From: Thalassobius vesicularis
GTDB lineage: Bacteria; Pseudomonadota; Alphaproteobacteria; Rhodobacterales; Rhodobacteraceae
NCBI RefSeq assembly: GCF_004799325.1
Contig: NZ_SSMD01000005.1
Coordinates: 62,001-126,000, forward strand
Length of the DNA: 64,000 bases
Reading direction: 5' to 3'
In this document: in pieces, positions 1-7,263 of the stretch
Position numbering within the stretch: position 1 is the stretch's first letter
Layout: the number at the start of each line of letters is the position of its first letter
The notes under the pieces: generated by a model
What the model was told of the DNA's origin: nothing
The model's input: only the letters and a program-made list of their open reading frames with translations
Database searches by the model: none
Program-made: the position numbers and the translations under genes

Positions 1-332
1 GCAAAAGCTGCGACACCTTCGGGCCGGTGGGGCCGTGGCTGGTCAGCCGCGATGACGTCGCCGACCCGCAGAACCTGTCGCTGGAGCTGGACCTGAACGG
101 CCAGAAGGCGCAGCGCGGGAATACCTCGTCGATGATTTTCACTGTCGCACAGATCATCGAGCATCTGTCAGAGATGATGAGCCTGCATCCGGGCGACGTG
201 ATCGCCACCGGGACGCCTCCGGGTGTCGGGATGGGGATGAAACCGCCGCTATTCCTGAAGGCCGGCGATGTGATGGAGCTGCGGATCGAAGGGCTGGGCA
301 GCCAGCGGCAAGAGGTCCAGCAGGACGCGTAA
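1..332 (+). CDS. fumarylacetoacetate hydrolase family protein, C-terminal part
   Basis: The reading frame is open from base 3 and enters from outside the window, so only about 109 C-terminal residues are present. They contain CDTFGPVGPWLV, the VIATGTPPGVGMG stretch and the FLKAGDVMELRIEGLG tail typical of the FAH fold (COG0179, fumarylacetoacetate hydrolase / 2-keto-pentenoate hydratase / oxaloacetate decarboxylase enzymes). These metal-dependent cytosolic enzymes act on acyl-pyruvate-type substrates in aromatic or tyrosine catabolism. The metal ligands lie upstream of the window edge, so the exact substrate cannot be read here. The gene ends 3 bp before a convergent hydrolase gene. Confidence 0.85.
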   Translation, partial: KSCDTFGPVGPWLVSRDDVADPQNLSLELDLNGQKAQRGNTSSMIFTVAQIIEHLSEMMSLHPGDVIATGTPPGVGMGMKPPLFLKAGDVMELRIEGLGSQRQEVQQDA

Positions 333-334
333 GA

Positions 335-1303
335 TCAGCAGGCGACCGGTGCGGTTTGCTCGTCCCGGTCGCAATGCGCTTCGAACAGATCGACGCATTG
401 GCGGATGACCGAGGCGCGAATCGCCGGGGTTTCCATCAGCACCTCGTGCTCGGCCCCGTCGATTTCGACCAGTTGCCCGTCAGGCCAGCAGGCCATGCGC
501 GACTGGATGCGGCGCGGATCGACGATACGCTCGTTCGTGCCGACAAAGGTGATGCACGGCACGGCGGGCGAGGGCTGGCGGCTTAGCTCCAGCGTCTCTT
601 TCAGCGCCTCGTGCAGCCAATTGAGCGACGGCCCCCCAAGCGACAGCTCCGGATGGGTCAGAAGGTGCTGGCGCATCATTTCGAACATGTCCGGGTCGGT
701 GGTCAGGGTGTTGTCCGCAAACGGCTCGGTCAGAACATAGGCGTCTTGTCGGGTGCCAGGGGCCAGGCCATTGGACGTACCCAGTTTGCGGCTGGCCCAG
801 GTGATGGCCCAGGCGGCGGGACGCGCGGCGGCGTTCAGGATGATACCCCACATCGGCCCGGTAAAGACGCTGGCGTTGACCGGCAGCCCCTCCATCAAGG
901 CGCGCAGACCGATTGCGCCGCCCATCGAGTGGGCAATCAGATACCACGGCTTGGGCAGTTCCAGATGTTCTGCGGCAGCGATGAGCGCCGCGACATCACG
1001 CTGATAATCCGAGAAGACCCCCACGTGGCCGATCTTGGGATTGTCCAACAGACGTTCGGCCAGACCCTGACCGCGCCAGTCGATGGCAAAGGTGGCGTAA
1101 CCCTCTTTGGCGAAATCGGCGGCGGTCTGGGCGTATTTCTCGGCGTATTCGGTGCGACCGGGGAACATCAGAACTGTTCCCCGCGCGTTTTCAGCAGGCC
1201 AAAGGACCGCGCGAATGCGCGGCCCGTCCGCCGTATCCAGCCAGTAGGCGCGCCCGTCGGGGGCGGTTTCGCAAATCTCGGACAGGAACGGCGCTTGCTG
1301 CAT
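335..1303 (-). CDS. alpha/beta hydrolase (lysophospholipase/monoglyceride lipase type)
   Basis: This 322-residue protein has the serine-hydrolase nucleophile elbow HSMGG with Ser126 as the likely nucleophile. A late DPRR stretch and GAEHEV could supply the acid and the histidine of the triad. The oxyanion-side motif MFPGRTEYAEKY and DWRGQG match the lysophospholipase/monoacylglycerol lipase group (COG2267). It has no signal peptide, so it probably acts on lipids or esters in the cytoplasm. It starts 5 bp after the stop of the SCP2-domain gene on the same strand, so the two are probably co-transcribed; the pairing with a lipid-binding SCP2 protein fits a lipid substrate. The actual substrate is unknown. 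Confidence 0.85.
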   Translation of the reverse strand: MQQAPFLSEICETAPDGRAYWLDTADGPRIRAVLWPAENARGTVLMFPGRTEYAEKYAQTAADFAKEGYATFAIDWRGQGLAERLLDNPKIGHVGVFSDYQRDVAALIAAAEHLELPKPWYLIAHSMGGAIGLRALMEGLPVNASVFTGPMWGIILNAAARPAAWAITWASRKLGTSNGLAPGTRQDAYVLTEPFADNTLTTDPDMFEMMRQHLLTHPELSLGGPSLNWLHEALKETLELSRQPSPAVPCITFVGTNERIVDPRRIQSRMACWPDGQLVEIDGAEHEVLMETPAIRASVIRQCVDLFEAHCDRDEQTAPVAC

Positions 1304-1308
1304 TGCGA

Positions 1309-1599
1309 TCAGGCCAGAGCCGCGCCCAGCTGCATGGCTTTGCCCATGTCGCCGTCCACGCTCAGCTTGCCGGTCATGAAGGCCGCGGTGGGGTTCATGT
1401 CGCCGGTCATCATCGCTTCGAACGTGTCGGCATCGGCGGTCAGGGTGACGTCGGTTTCGTCATCGCCCAGACGCGCGCCAGCGGCGTCCACGACGATCGA
1501 ACCTTCGCCTTCGATCACGAATTTGGCCGAACCTTCAAAGCCCGCGTCGGCCAGTTTCTCGTTCAGAGCCGCCAGGGCCGCTTCGATCTTGTCGCTCAT
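1309..1599 (-). CDS. SCP2 sterol-binding domain protein
   Basis: This is a single-domain protein of 96 residues. Alternating hydrophobic strands followed by DTFEAMMTGDMNPTAAFMTG and KLSVDGDMGKAMQL match the SCP2 lipid-binding fold, in which a hydrophobic tunnel holds acyl chains or sterol-like molecules. I chose the ATG at 1599 because GGAAGAGA lies just upstream; a longer reading frame reaches 1686 but its extra residues look non-coding and run into the divergent TPR gene. It lies upstream of the alpha/beta hydrolase in a probable two-gene operon. It may carry lipid for that enzyme, but this is only inferred from position. Confidence 0.85.
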   Translation of the reverse strand: MSDKIEAALAALNEKLADAGFEGSAKFVIEGEGSIVVDAAGARLGDDETDVTLTADADTFEAMMTGDMNPTAAFMTGKLSVDGDMGKAMQLGAALA

Positions 1600-1668
1600 G
1601 GTCTCTTCCCTTTTATTTGATGTGCCGGGACTGTTCTTTCCCGGCCTGCGCGTTACACTCGGCCTGTT

Positions 1669-2241
1669 ATGAGCGTGAAGATACACTTTCTCAAACCTAT
1701 CGTCGCGGCAACACTGATCACAGTCACGTTTTCCTTACCCATATGGGCGGAAAACGAGGCTGAGGGCACTTTGCCTGCGGACATGCTTGGTGCGCTTCGG
1801 CAGGCTGAACCCGCCGAGGCGAAACGGCTGGCCGATGAGCTGGCCGTTAGGTGGGAGGCGTCCGGCTCTCCGGCGATGGATCTGCTGGTCAAACGGGCAA
1901 AGGATGCCGTCGCACGCGGCGACATGGATCAGGCGTTGGAGCATCTGACCGCGCTGACGGATCACGCTCCCGATTTTGCCGAAGGCTGGCACATGCGCGC
2001 CAATGCTTTCTTTCAGAATCAGCAGCTTGGCCTGGCCCTGCACGATCTGGAACGCACGCTTTCGCTGAATCCGAACCAGTTTCAGGCGCTGTTCGGACTG
2101 GGCACCATCATGGAGCACCTGGGCAAACCCGATCTGGCGGCGGATGCCTATCGGCTTGCGCTGGCCATTTACCCGCACTACGAGGATGCGAAGAACGCCA
2201 TCGCGCGGATCGAGGCGCAGGCCGGCGGCCGCGACCTCTGA
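1669..2241 (+). CDS. exported tetratricopeptide-repeat protein
   Basis: This 190-residue protein begins with a signal peptide (basic MSVKIHFLK, a hydrophobic run, then IWAENEA near residue 27), so it should be periplasmic or membrane anchored. From about residue 85 it holds two to three TPR units, visible as FAEGWHMRANAFFQNQQLGLALHDLERTL-type helices (quoted in part) and ALFGLGTIMEHLGKPDLAADAYRLAL. TPR proteins are protein-protein scaffolds; no partner can be named. It is divergent from the SCP2 gene with a 69 bp gap and ends 22 bp before the helicase gene, so the two may share a transcript. Confidence 0.85.
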   Translation: MSVKIHFLKPIVAATLITVTFSLPIWAENEAEGTLPADMLGALRQAEPAEAKRLADELAVRWEASGSPAMDLLVKRAKDAVARGDMDQALEHLTALTDHAPDFAEGWHMRANAFFQNQQLGLALHDLERTLSLNPNQFQALFGLGTIMEHLGKPDLAADAYRLALAIYPHYEDAKNAIARIEAQAGGRDL

Positions 2242-2263
2242 CGCCCCTGGACAAGGACGGGCC

Positions 2264-5029
2264 ATGGCCCAGAACGCACGCATCACGGCGGTCCTGGGGC
2301 CGACCAACACCGGCAAGACCCATTACGCGATCGAGCGGATGCTGGGCTATCGCTCGGGCGTGATCGGCTTGCCGCTGCGCCTGCTGGCGCGCGAGGTTTA
2401 CGACAAGATCGTTGCGGCGCGTGGGCCGTCTGTCGTGGCGCTGGTCACAGGCGAGGAACGCATCGTTCCGCCCCGCGCGCAATACTGGGTCTGCACGGTC
2501 GAGGCGATGCCCGAAGGCATGGGCGCCGATTTCGTCGCCATCGACGAAATCCAGCTCTGCGCCGACCCTGAGCGTGGCCATGTCTTTACTGACCGGCTGA
2601 TGCGCGCGCGCGGGCTGAAAGAGACGATTTTCATGGGGTCGGACACCATGCGCGGCCCCATCGCGCAGCTGGTCCCAGGGGTCGAGTTCATGCGCCGCGA
2701 ACGCATGTCGAAGCTGACCTACACCGGCCCCAAGAAAATCAGCCGGATGAAGCCGCGCAGCGCCATCGTCGGCTTCTCGGTCGAGGATGTCTACGCCATT
2801 GCCGAGCTGATCCGCCGTCAGCGGGGCGGGGCAGCGGTGGTGATGGGGGCGCTGTCCCCTCGGACACGCAACGCCCAGGTCGAGCTGTACCAGAACGGCG
2901 ACGTGGATTTTCTGGTGGCGACGGATGCCATCGGGATGGGCCTGAACCTGGACATCGACCACGTCGCGTTTTCCTCGATCATCAAGTTCGACGGGCGGCG
3001 GATGCGCTATCTGCAATCCAACGAGCTGGCCCAGATCGCCGGACGGGCAGGGCGGGGCATGGCGGACGGATCGTTCGGGGTGACCGGCGAGGCGCCGAAC
3101 CTGCCCGAGGAAACCGTCGACGCCATCGAGGAGCACCGCTTCGAGCCGGTCCGCAAACTGCAATGGCGCAGCGCCGCGCTGCGCTTTGCCACCATTGACA
3201 GCCTGATCCGCAGTCTGGAAGAGGTGCCGCAACACCAATTGTTGCACCGCGCGCGCGAGGCAGATGACCTCATGGCGCTTAAATCGCTGCAGTCCGTGGC
3301 GGAAATTCGGGCGCGCGCGTCGGATGCTGCTTCGGTCCGGTTGCTATGGGACGTATGCCGCATTCCCGACTTCCGTGGTATCAGCCATAATGAACACGCC
3401 AGCCTGCTGGAGCAGATCTTCCGCTTTCTGCACGAAAACGGACGGGTGCCCAACGACTGGATGGCGCGGCAGATCCAGCGGATCGACCGGGTCGAAGGCG
3501 ACATTGACACATTGTCGAAACGTCTGGCCTTTATCCGCACGTGGACATATGTCGCGCAGCGGGCAGGCTGGGTGGACGATGAAACCCATTGGCGTGACGA
3601 GACGCGCGCTGTAGAAGACCGATTGTCGGATGCGCTGCATCAGCGTCTGACTCAAAGATTTGTGGACCGGCGCACATCCGTGTTGCTGCGGCGGCTCAAA
3701 CAGAAGGAGGCCCTTTTGGCCGAAGTGAATGATCAGGGTGAAGTGACCGTCGAAGGCGAATTCGTCGGTCGTCTGGAAGGGTTCCGGTTCCGTCAGGACA
3801 AGGACGCAACAGGGCAGGAGGCGAAGACACTTCGTCAGGCCAGCCTTCAGGCATTGGCGCCGCATTTCCACCTGCGGGCGGACCGGTTCTATAACGCGCC
3901 GGATACCGAGATCGACTTCACCGAGCAGGGTGGCCTCATGTGGGGCGATCAGGCCGTGGGTAGGCTGGTCAAGGGCGACGACGCTCTGAAGCCGTCGGTC
4001 GTGGCCTTCGTTGATGACGAAGCCGGTGCCGACGTGGCCCAGAAGGTGCAGCGCCGTCTGCAGCACTTCATCGACCGCAAGATCGCAGCCCTGTTCGAGC
4101 CGCTGCTGGCGCTGGCCCGTGACGAGGCCCTGTCGGGTCTGGCGCGTGGTTTTGCCTTCCAGCTGGTCGAGAATTTCGGGATCATCCCGCGTGGCCAGGT
4201 CGCCGATCAGGTCAAGGAGCTGGACCAGGATGCCCGCGGCGCGCTGCGCAAGCATGGCGTCCGTTTCGGCCAGTTCACCATCTTCCTGCCGCTGGTGCTG
4301 AAGCCCGCTCCGACCCGTCTGCGTCTGGTGCTGTGGTCGCTGTCGCGCGGTCTGGATGATTTCCCCGAGGCGCCGCCTCCGGGTATGGTCACCGTGCCGG
4401 CACTGGCCGGGATGCCCGACGGGTTCTTTGCCATGTCTGGCTATCGTGCCGCAGGCGAGCGCGCGATCCGCATCGACATGCTGGAACGTCTGGCCGATCT
4501 GCTGCGCGCCCAAGACAGCCGCGCGGGCTTTGAGGCCAACGCCGACATACTGTCGATCACCGGCATGACGCTGGAACAGTTCGCCGACCTGATGCAGGGC
4601 CTGGGCTACAGCGCTGAGCGTGGCGAGCGTGAGAAGGCCAAGCCGGTCGTCGAAGCGCCTGCCGCTGAAGGCGAAGCCGCTGAGACCACCGAAGCACCCG
4701 CCGAGGCTGCTGAGGCCCCCGCAGAACCCGAAGCGCCTGAAATCGAAGTGTTTTTCACCTTCACTTGGGGCGGTAACCGTCGTCAGGGCGGCAAACCGCG
4801 TGGCGAGCGTTCCGAACGTCCGCGTGGCAAGCCCGCGGATCGCGGCGAACGCAGCGAAAAGCAGGGCGATCGCCCGCGCGGCCCCAAGAAGGGCGGCAAG
4901 CCGCGTGGCGACAAGCCCCGCCAGCAAGGTGCCAAAACCTTCGAGGCGCGTCCGCCCCGCAAGGAAAAGGCCATCGATCCCGACAACCCCTTCGCCGCAG
5001 CTCTGATGGGGCTGAAGGGCAAGTCCTGA
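2264..5029 (+). CDS. Suv3-like RNA helicase (SF2) with basic C-terminal tail
   Basis: The predicted 921-residue protein has a Walker A at residues 12-19 (GPTNTGKT), motif II DEIQ at 94-97, ATDAIGMGLN at 219-228 and motif VI QIAGRAGR at 257-264. The GPTNTGKT and DEIQ variants are those of the Suv3/mitochondrial degradosome helicases, which unwind RNA for exonucleolytic decay. After the helicase core there is a long alpha-helical region, an acidic Ala/Glu/Pro stretch near residue 800, and a basic tail of Arg/Gly/Lys repeats (GKPRGERSERPRGKP) that probably binds RNA. I chose the ATG at 2264 because the longer frame would overlap the TPR gene. An Hsp15-like RNA-binding gene follows 7 bp later. 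Confidence 0.88.
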   Translation: MAQNARITAVLGPTNTGKTHYAIERMLGYRSGVIGLPLRLLAREVYDKIVAARGPSVVALVTGEERIVPPRAQYWVCTVEAMPEGMGADFVAIDEIQLCADPERGHVFTDRLMRARGLKETIFMGSDTMRGPIAQLVPGVEFMRRERMSKLTYTGPKKISRMKPRSAIVGFSVEDVYAIAELIRRQRGGAAVVMGALSPRTRNAQVELYQNGDVDFLVATDAIGMGLNLDIDHVAFSSIIKFDGRRMRYLQSNELAQIAGRAGRGMADGSFGVTGEAPNLPEETVDAIEEHRFEPVRKLQWRSAALRFATIDSLIRSLEEVPQHQLLHRAREADDLMALKSLQSVAEIRARASDAASVRLLWDVCRIPDFRGISHNEHASLLEQIFRFLHENGRVPNDWMARQIQRIDRVEGDIDTLSKRLAFIRTWTYVAQRAGWVDDETHWRDETRAVEDRLSDALHQRLTQRFVDRRTSVLLRRLKQKEALLAEVNDQGEVTVEGEFVGRLEGFRFRQDKDATGQEAKTLRQASLQALAPHFHLRADRFYNAPDTEIDFTEQGGLMWGDQAVGRLVKGDDALKPSVVAFVDDEAGADVAQKVQRRLQHFIDRKIAALFEPLLALARDEALSGLARGFAFQLVENFGIIPRGQVADQVKELDQDARGALRKHGVRFGQFTIFLPLVLKPAPTRLRLVLWSLSRGLDDFPEAPPPGMVTVPALAGMPDGFFAMSGYRAAGERAIRIDMLERLADLLRAQDSRAGFEANADILSITGMTLEQFADLMQGLGYSAERGEREKAKPVVEAPAAEGEAAETTEAPAEAAEAPAEPEAPEIEVFFTFTWGGNRRQGGKPRGERSERPRGKPADRGERSEKQGDRPRGPKKGGKPRGDKPRQQGAKTFEARPPRKEKAIDPDNPFAAALMGLKGKS

Positions 5030-5036
5030 TCCCCGG

Positions 5037-5420
5037 ATGAGCGAGCCCGTCGCCAAGCTGAGGGTCGACAAATGGCTGTGGTTCGCGCGCTTCTACAAGA
5101 CGCGCGGACTGGCCAGCACCATGGTCAACGGCGGGCACATCCGGGTGAATGGCAACAAGATCGCCAAGGCCTCTCACTCGATTGGCCCTGGCGACGTTCT
5201 GACCCTGCCGCAGGGTAACCAGATTCGCGTTGTTCGTGTCCTGGAATTGGGCACCCGCCGCGGCCCCGCGCCCGAAGCGCAAACGCTGTACGCCGATTTG
5301 ACCGAGGTCAAGGACGCGGTCCCGCCTGCTCCTCGATATGAGGGCAAAGGACGCCCGACCAAGCGTGACCGGCGAATGATCGACCTGATCGCGCCCGAAG
5401 GCCAAGGGGAACTTGAATGA
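5037..5420 (+). CDS. hslR: S4-domain RNA-binding protein, Hsp15-like
   Basis: This 127-residue protein has an N-terminal S4 RNA-binding domain (residues 8 to about 65: LRVDKWLWFARFYKTR, then VNGGHIRVNGNKIAKAS) and a basic C-terminus. The layout matches the Hsp15 family, which in Escherichia coli binds free 50S subunits carrying nascent chains and helps recycle stalled ribosomes after heat shock. The gene follows the Suv3-like helicase by 7 bp, suggesting a shared transcript and a common RNA-related role. The symbol is by family resemblance only. Confidence 0.85.
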   Translation: MSEPVAKLRVDKWLWFARFYKTRGLASTMVNGGHIRVNGNKIAKASHSIGPGDVLTLPQGNQIRVVRVLELGTRRGPAPEAQTLYADLTEVKDAVPPAPRYEGKGRPTKRDRRMIDLIAPEGQGELE

Positions 5421-5470
5421 TCCGGGCGCATGTTCTAGCTAAGCCCTGACCGATAAGATGGAAGAGAGAT

Positions 5471-5809
5471 ATGACTTACGTCGTCATCGATAACTGCATT
5501 GCCTGCAAATACACCGACTGCGTCGAAGTATGCCCCGTGGACTGCTTCTACGAAGGCGAGAACATGCTGGTGATCCATCCCGACGAATGCATCGACTGCG
5601 GCGTGTGCGAGCCCGAGTGCCCCGCCGATGCCATCCGCCCGGACACCGAGCCGGACATGGAGAAATGGGTCGAGTTCAACCGCAAATACTCGGAAATGTG
5701 GCCGGTGATCGTGGCCAAGAAAGACCCGCTGCCCGGCTACGAAGAGCGCGACGGCGAGCCGGACAAGGTGACCAAGTACTTCTCGGAAGCGCCAGGCGAA
5801 GGCAGCTAA
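5471..5809 (+). CDS. fdxA: seven-iron ferredoxin FdxA
   Basis: This 112-residue protein has the cysteine layout of 7Fe-8S ferredoxins. Cys9, Cys17 and Cys50 should hold the [3Fe-4S] cluster, and Cys21, Cys40, Cys43 and Cys46 the [4Fe-4S] cluster, each one residue later than in Azotobacter ferredoxin I. The C-terminal extension [16 protein letters not shown] is also typical of FdxA. It is a soluble cytosolic electron carrier; partners are unknown. A GAAGAGAG ribosome-binding site precedes the ATG, and a strong terminator hairpin lies 48 bp after the stop, so it ends its transcript. Confidence 0.93.
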   Translation: MTYVVIDNCIACKYTDCVEVCPVDCFYEGENMLVIHPDECIDCGVCEPECPADAIRPDTEPDMEKWVEFNRKYSEMWPVIVAKKDPLPGYEERDGEPDKVTKYFSEAPGEGS

Positions 5810-5857
5810 GCCCGATTCGCGGCCTTTCGGACGCATGCGAGCTTTAAGATTTTCGAG

Positions 5858-5884
5858 AAAGCCCTTTGTTTCAAAGGGCTTTTT
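5858..5884 (+). terminator. rho-independent terminator of fdxA
   Basis: An 11-bp perfect stem (AAAGCCCTTTG paired with CAAAGGGCTTT, loop TTT) runs directly into a short T tract. It lies 48 bp downstream of the fdxA stop. Confidence 0.85.
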
Positions 5885-6091
5885 CCGTTCACGACCTTAT
5901 GATGCTTCCAGTAAGCCTGTTTTTGTGGTATGCTCTCTGTCACATGACGAAGATCACCTGAAACCCAACCCATCACGCCTCGGCCCGTGGATGGGCTTTT
6001 CTGCGAAAATTCCAGACTGACGAGCGTATTTCGGTGCTCTCGCCCGTCTTTTTTGTCGCCCGGGACGGTGATCCTTGCAAGGAAGGATTGC

Positions 6092-6601
6092 ATGAGCAAA
6101 ACGAAGAAAAACGAGTTCAGCCCCAACGATTACGTGGTCTATCCGGCGCACGGTGTGGGGCAGATCCTCTCGATCGAAGAACAGGAAATCGCCGGTATCA
6201 AGCTGGAGCTGTTCGTTATTTCGTTCGAAAAGGACAAGATGACCCTGCGCGTCCCGACCAACAAGGCCGTCGAGATCGGCATGCGGTCGCTGTCCACTCC
6301 GGACGTGGTCAGTCAGGCGATGAAGACCTTGAAAGGAAAGGCAAAAGTCAAACGGGCGATGTGGTCGCGCCGGGCTCAGGAATATGAGCAGAAGATCAAC
6401 TCGGGCGATCTGATCGCGATTGCCGAGGTGGTCCGCGACCTGCACCGCACGGACGATCAACGCGAGCAGAGCTATTCCGAGCGCCAGCTTTACGAAGCGG
6501 CCCTGGAGCGCCTGACCCGCGAAGTGGCTGCCGTGTCGGGCAGCGACGAAGGTTCGGCCGCCAAACAGGTGGATGAGGTCCTGATGTCGCGCGCCGCCTG
6601 A
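6092..6601 (+). CDS. carD: CarD/CdnL-family transcription regulator
   Basis: This 169-residue protein starts with the RNA-polymerase interaction (Tudor-like) domain: NDYVVYPAHGVGQILSIEEQ, then a strand region with LRVPTNKAVEIGMRSL. A helical DNA-binding half follows, with KRAMWSRRAQEYEQKINSGD and YERQLYEAALERL-like helices. CarD/CdnL proteins bind the RNA polymerase beta subunit and stabilise the open complex, especially at rRNA and growth-related promoters. The ATG at 6092 is preceded by AAGGAAGGA; the frame stays open further upstream but there the protein is unlike the family. It has its own terminator and stands between fdxA and two tRNA genes. Confidence 0.92.
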   Translation: MSKTKKNEFSPNDYVVYPAHGVGQILSIEEQEIAGIKLELFVISFEKDKMTLRVPTNKAVEIGMRSLSTPDVVSQAMKTLKGKAKVKRAMWSRRAQEYEQKINSGDLIAIAEVVRDLHRTDDQREQSYSERQLYEAALERLTREVAAVSGSDEGSAAKQVDEVLMSRAA

Positions 6602-6621
6602 GGCCAGCGACAGACCCAAAG

Positions 6622-6648
6622 AATGGCGCCTTCGGGCGCCATTTTTTA
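6622..6648 (+). terminator. rho-independent terminator of carD
   Basis: AATGGCGCC and GGCGCCATT form a 9-bp perfect stem closed by a very stable TTCG tetraloop, followed by a T tract. It starts 21 bp after the carD stop. Confidence 0.9.
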
Positions 6649-6726
6649 TGCGCGCCAGACAGTTAGACGACAAAGCTCAACCGCCGGGGCGGTGTGTCTT
6701 TCAGCCATGTGAGGGAGGTTTCAAAC

Positions 6727-6801
6727 TGGAGCGGGCGAGGCGATTCGAACGCCCGACCCTAACCTTGGCAAGGTTATGCTCTACCCCTGAGCTACGCCCG
6801 C
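6727..6801 (-). tRNA. tRNA-Gly (GCC)
   Basis: On the minus strand this folds as a normal cloverleaf: a 7-bp acceptor stem GCGGGCG/CGCCCGC, D arm GCTC...GAGC, anticodon loop TTGCCAA with anticodon GCC inside the stem TAACC/GGTTA, and T loop TTCGAAT. The 3' CCA is encoded (bases 6729-6727). The 75 bases are identical to the copy at 7003-7077. Confidence 0.97.
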
Positions 6802-6819
6802 AAACCAGTTCGTAGGGGG

Positions 6820-6848
6820 TAATTAGGCATTCCCGCGGCCGTCTGCAA
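6820..6848 (-). promoter_or_regulatory. sigma-70-type promoter of tRNA-Gly copy 1
   Basis: On the minus strand, TTGCAG (6848-6843) is followed after exactly 17 bases by TAATTA (6825-6820), 18 bp before the tRNA 5' end. The sequence before the -35 box (TTTTCCGC) is nearly the same as that before the second copy, so promoter and gene were duplicated together. Confidence 0.65.
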
Positions 6849-6951
6849 GCGGAAAATCACGCCCCGAAGACAGATTTTTTACCCGGCCTGGCGGCCCGTT
6901 TCAAACCTGATGCATCGCATGAGGTTTGTCCCGAAAGCGCCTGTTCCAAAA

Positions 6952-6976
6952 CGAAAAAACGCGGCCGAAGCCGCGT
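6952..6976 (-). terminator. rho-independent terminator of tRNA-Gly copy 2
   Basis: Read on the minus strand, ACGCGGC-TTCG-GCCGCGT makes a 7-bp stem with a TTCG loop and runs into TTTTT. It lies 27 bp beyond the CCA end of the tRNA at 7003-7077, upstream of the other copy, so the two tRNAs are separate transcription units. Confidence 0.85.
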
Positions 6977-7002
6977 CTTTCGTGTTCCCGTGAGGGAGAT
7001 TT

Positions 7003-7077
7003 TGGAGCGGGCGAGGCGATTCGAACGCCCGACCCTAACCTTGGCAAGGTTATGCTCTACCCCTGAGCTACGCCCGC
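7003..7077 (-). tRNA. tRNA-Gly (GCC), second identical copy
   Basis: The 75 bases, including the encoded CCA (7005-7003), are identical to the tRNA-Gly at 6727-6801. The anticodon GCC reads GGC and GGT, which are the dominant glycine codons in this GC-rich window, so a double gene dose makes sense. Confidence 0.97.
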
Positions 7078-7094
7078 TTCCTTGGGTGAGGCGT

Positions 7095-7123
7095 GAAATA
7101 GTAAATGTCGCGCGGGGCTGCAA
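7095..7123 (-). promoter_or_regulatory. sigma-70-type promoter of tRNA-Gly copy 2
   Basis: On the minus strand, TTGCAG (7123-7118) and TATTTC (7100-7095) are separated by 17 bases, 17 bp before the tRNA. The -35 box and the preceding TTTTCCAC match the promoter of the other copy. Confidence 0.6.
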
Positions 7124-7164
7124 GTGGAAAATGACAGTCGTGCGTATTTTTTGAAGCGCCCCGT

Positions 7165-7210
7165 CACCAAAAGAGAAACGCCCCGCGCGGTGGGGACCGG
7201 GCGGGGCGTT
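7165..7210 (-). terminator. rho-independent terminator of pyc
   Basis: On the minus strand, AACGCCCCGC (7210-7201) pairs with GCGGGGCGTT (7186-7177) in a 10-bp perfect stem with a 14-base loop, followed by TTCTCTTTT. It lies 53 bp after the pyruvate carboxylase stop codon. Confidence 0.8.
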
Positions 7211-7263
7211 CAGGGTTTGTTGGGCCGCAGAATCGTAAGGTTTTGCGGCGTTTTCGTACGGCG

